A stretch of 8,783 bases of DNA from Bacillota bacterium. Its GTDB lineage: Bacteria > Bacillota > Clostridia > Oscillospirales > Oscillospiraceae. The notes under the pieces were generated by a model, which was not told where the DNA came from, ran no database searches, and was given only the letters and a program-made list of their open reading frames with translations. Shown piece by piece: positions 7,238-8,783 of the stretch (position 1 is the stretch's first letter; every line of letters starts with the position of its first letter). The stretch is from NCBI GenBank assembly GCA_023393155.1, contig JAEWML010000188.1, forward strand, positions 1 through 8,783, in the 5' to 3' direction. The translations under genes and the position numbers were made by a program.

Positions 7238-7997
7238 TGGCGGAAATGGGCGCGATTTTCACACCCTGTGCCTCCATGGCGGCACGGATGTTTTTCACAA
7301 ATTCCACAGCGGATGGGTTGTCCCCGTGTACACAGATGGAATCGGCGGAGATAGAAACTTCCTCGCCTGTAATGGCGGTGACCTTGCCCTCCATCACCAT
7401 GCGTACCGTGCGGCGAATGGCCTCGTCCTTGTCGTGGATTACCGCGCCGGGCTGCTTGCGGGGAACCAGAGAACCGTCCGCCTGATAGGCGCGGTCCGCA
7501 AACACCTCGCTGGCCACCCGCAGTCCTGCGGCCCGGCCCGCCTCAATCATTTTGCTTCCGGCAAGGCCCAGCAGAATCACGTCCTTGTCTACCTCCGCGA
7601 TGCCCTGCGCGATGGCGGACGCCAGTTCCATGTCCTTGCCCGCCATGTTGTAAAGCGCACCGTGGGGCTTCACATGCTGAAGCTTTACCCCAGCCGCCGC
7701 GGTGAACGCCAGCAAAGCGCCCATCTGATATTGGACATAGGATTTCGCCTCCTTGGGCGAACACACCATGTTTCGCCGGCCAAAGCCCATCAGGTCGGGA
7801 AACCCCGGATGCGCGCCGATGGCCACACCCGCCTCTTTCGCCATAACCACGGTCTGCGCCATTACCAGCGGGTCCCCCGCATGATAGCCGCAAGCCACGT
7901 TGACCGATGATACGTGCCGAATCACCTCGCTGTCCAAGCCGATGGTGTATGCACCGAAGCTCTCTCCCAGGTCGCTGTTTAAATCCACCAGATTCAT
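7230..7997 (-). CDS. pxpA: 5-oxoprolinase subunit A (LamB/YcsF family)
   Basis: Catalytic partner of PxpB and PxpC in ATP-dependent 5-oxoproline hydrolysis. The 255 residues are the usual length and the family motifs are intact: [12 protein letters not shown] (4-15), [11 protein letters not shown] (33-43), [16 protein letters not shown] (60-75), [11 protein letters not shown] (107-117), [17 protein letters not shown] (164-180) and ICVHGDNP (221-228). The conserved Asp, Glu and His residues in these motifs line the barrel active site in the family. The start is ATG at 7997, with AAGGAG (8012-8007) nine bases upstream. The frame is open back to 8078, but that extension runs through the sigma-54 promoter and carries no family sequence. 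It is the first gene of the operon, with a leader of about 54 bases that contains a small TGCCC/GGGCA hairpin (8032-8020). Confidence 0.97.
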   Translation of the reverse strand: MNLVDLNSDLGESFGAYTIGLDSEVIRHVSSVNVACGYHAGDPLVMAQTVVMAKEAGVAIGAHPGFPDLMGFGRRNMVCSPKEAKSYVQYQMGALLAFTAAAGVKLQHVKPHGALYNMAGKDMELASAIAQGIAEVDKDVILLGLAGSKMIEAGRAAGLRVASEVFADRAYQADGSLVPRKQPGAVIHDKDEAIRRTVRMVMEGKVTAITGEEVSISADSICVHGDNPSAVEFVKNIRAAMEAQGVKIAPISAIV

Positions 7998-8061
7998 AAT
8001 TGTAAGCTCCTTCCTATTTTGCCCCACGGGCACAATTCCGGATGTACCTGTCATACTTAAC

Positions 8062-8078
8062 AGCAAGTTCCATACCAA
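8062..8078 (-). promoter_or_regulatory. Sigma-54 (-24/-12) promoter of the pxp operon
   Basis: Minus-strand TTGGTATGGAACTTGCT matches the sigma-54 consensus TTGGCACGnnnnTTGCT except for T at both C positions of the -24 box. The invariant GG (8076-8075) and GC (8064-8063) are separated by the required 10 bases. Transcription would start near 8051, giving a leader of about 54 bases to the pxpA ATG. The adjacent upstream gene encodes a sigma-54 enhancer-binding protein, which strongly supports the call. Confidence 0.85.
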
Positions 8079-8136
8079 GTTTCAAAAATTTTATCACAAA
8101 CGCACATCCTCTCCGTCTTATCCGTCAAATTATTAT

Positions 8137-8179
8137 TTGTATTTCACAATTTTTCGGGCTGCTTTTTGTAATTTTTACA
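8137..8179. promoter_or_regulatory. Candidate enhancer (upstream activator) sites of the sigma-54 promoter
   Basis: Two short dyads lie in the AT-rich region: TGTAATTTTTACA (8167-8179) and TTGTATTTCACAA (8137-8149). Their centres are 30 bases apart, near three helical turns, and about 92 and 122 bases upstream of the predicted start. Both have TGT...ACA ends. That spacing and distance suit binding of an enhancer-binding protein dimer pair, but in AT-rich DNA such dyads also occur by chance. A third weak dyad, CAAATTATTATTTG, overlaps at 8126-8139. Confidence 0.4.
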
Positions 8180-8201
8180 TTCATAGTTTTTGATTTTTTT
8201 G

Positions 8202-8251
8202 AAAAAAACACGTCCGCTTAGAAAAATAAACCATTTTTCTAAGCGGACGTG
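8202..8251 (-). terminator. Strong rho-independent terminator of the sigma-54 regulator gene
   Basis: A perfect 19-base stem pairs CACGTCCGCTTAGAAAAAT (8209-8227) with its complement (8233-8251) around a 5-base loop. On the minus strand it is followed at once by TTTTTTT (8208-8202). It starts 22 bases after the regulator's stop codon and separates that transcript from the pxp operon, so the operon depends on its own promoter. Confidence 0.93.
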
Positions 8252-8273
8252 CGATTCTGCACGGCCCAGACGT

Positions 8274-8783
8274 TCAATTCCGCACGTCCTCATCCTCCAG
8301 CCGCCGCTTCAGCGTAAACCGGCTGATGCCCAGCAGCCCCGCCGCCGCGGTGCTGTTCTCCCCGCTCAGAGCCAGCGCCCGGCGGATATAAGCCCGTTGA
8401 AATGCCGCAGTTTCGGCCTCCAGGTCTATGGGCCCCAGAGAAAGGTCCTTTACTGCGGCAGGGGCGGTCCCCCCGCCAAAAGCGGACAAGGGCGCCCCCC
8501 GGAGGGTCTTCTTCTCACAAAACAGCACCTCCCGCTCCAAAACGTTCCTCAATTCCCGCACATTGCCCTTCCAATAATAGCGGCGCATCTCGCCCAGATA
8601 GGCCGGGTCAATGGCTTCAATCTCCTTGGAAAATTTCTGGTTGAAGTGGCGCAGGTAGTAATCCGCGATTACCGGAATATCCTCCACCCGCTCCCGCAGG
8701 GGCGGGATGAATATCTGCATGACATTGAGGCGGTAGAACAAATCCTCCCGGAAGGTCCCCTTGGCAATCTCGTCCTCCAGCCG
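8274..8783 (-). CDS. Sigma-54-dependent transcriptional activator, C-terminal part (AAA+ end and Fis-type HTH)
   Basis: The frame is open to the window edge and gives the last 169 residues; the sensory domain, Walker motifs and GAFTGA loop lie outside. The visible part begins in the AAA+ domain with GTFREDLFYRLNV (9-21), holding the two arginine-finger positions (R12, R18), then IPPLRERVEDIP (26-37) and the sensor II region WKGNVRELRN (71-80), where the usual Pro of W-P-G-N is Lys. A linker of about 35 residues leads to a Fis-type (HTH_8) domain, about 122-162, with SGENSTAAAGLLGISRFTLK (140-159) as the helix-turn-helix. Such proteins bind distant enhancers and use ATP to open sigma-54 promoters. 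The gene is co-oriented with the pxp operon and directly upstream of its sigma-54 promoter, so it is very likely the dedicated activator. Confidence 0.95.
   Translation of the reverse strand, partial: RLEDEIAKGTFREDLFYRLNVMQIFIPPLRERVEDIPVIADYYLRHFNQKFSKEIEAIDPAYLGEMRRYYWKGNVRELRNVLEREVLFCEKKTLRGAPLSAFGGGTAPAAVKDLSLGPIDLEAETAAFQRAYIRRALALSGENSTAAAGLLGISRFTLKRRLEDEDVRN

Noticed and set aside
7998..8078. N-terminal extension of pxpA to 8078
   Set aside because: The extension overlaps the sigma-54 promoter, carries no family sequence, and ATG at 7997 has a good AAGGAG site and begins right at the conserved family start.
8094..8149. Two TTGTGA half-sites 50 bases apart as CRP-type sites
   Set aside because: Neither has a matching TCACA arm at the proper spacing, and the region is AT-rich; the sigma-54 explanation accounts for control better.
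1..8783. Mobile elements, CRISPR arrays, tRNA or rRNA genes
   Set aside because: No transposase, integrase, terminal repeats with target duplications, regular short repeats or RNA gene signatures were found on either strand.

Overview
The window looks like chromosomal DNA from a moderately GC-rich Clostridia-type Firmicute, perhaps an Oscillospiraceae-like gut anaerobe. This is inferred from strong AGGAGG-type ribosome binding sites, the amino-acid-carrier and SulP protein types, and a Bacillus ycsF/ycsG/kipI/kipA-like cluster. The sequence cannot prove the taxon. No insertion sequence, phage gene, tRNA, rRNA or CRISPR array was seen.

Layout from left to right: (1) 1-1209 (+) is the 3' part of a sodium:alanine/glycine-type amino acid carrier (AGCS family). 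(2) 1241-1301 is a hairpin terminator shared with the convergent neighbour. (3) 1304-2974 (-) is a SulP anion transporter with a C-terminal STAS domain, driven by a sigma-70-type promoter that lies inside the longest possible ORF. (4) 3044-3360 is an intergenic stretch with several hairpins and no convincing gene. (5) 3361-7997 (-) is a five-gene operon read right to left: pxpA, an NRAMP-fold transporter, pxpB, pxpC and a DUF1445 (YcsI-type) protein, closed by a GC-rich hairpin. (6) 7998-8208 is the operon's control region. (7) 8209-8251 is a strong terminator, and 8274-8783 (-) is the C-terminal part of a sigma-54 enhancer-binding regulator (AAA+ end plus Fis-type HTH) that runs off the window.

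The operon encodes ATP-dependent 5-oxoprolinase (PxpABC), which opens 5-oxo-L-proline (pyroglutamate) to L-glutamate. A membrane transporter and a DUF1445 protein are co-transcribed with it. Upstream of pxpA is a near-consensus -24/-12 promoter (TTGGTATGGAACTTGCT), and immediately upstream sits a sigma-54 activator gene. The simplest model is an inducible 5-oxoproline (or related lactam) uptake and use operon switched on by its own enhancer-binding protein. The transporter aligns with NRAMP metal carriers, but the two metal-binding motifs are replaced (DPGN by GPGF in TM1, the M-P-H motif by G-G-Y in TM6). It therefore probably carries something other than a divalent metal, and 5-oxoproline is the obvious candidate. 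This is the most interesting lead in the window.
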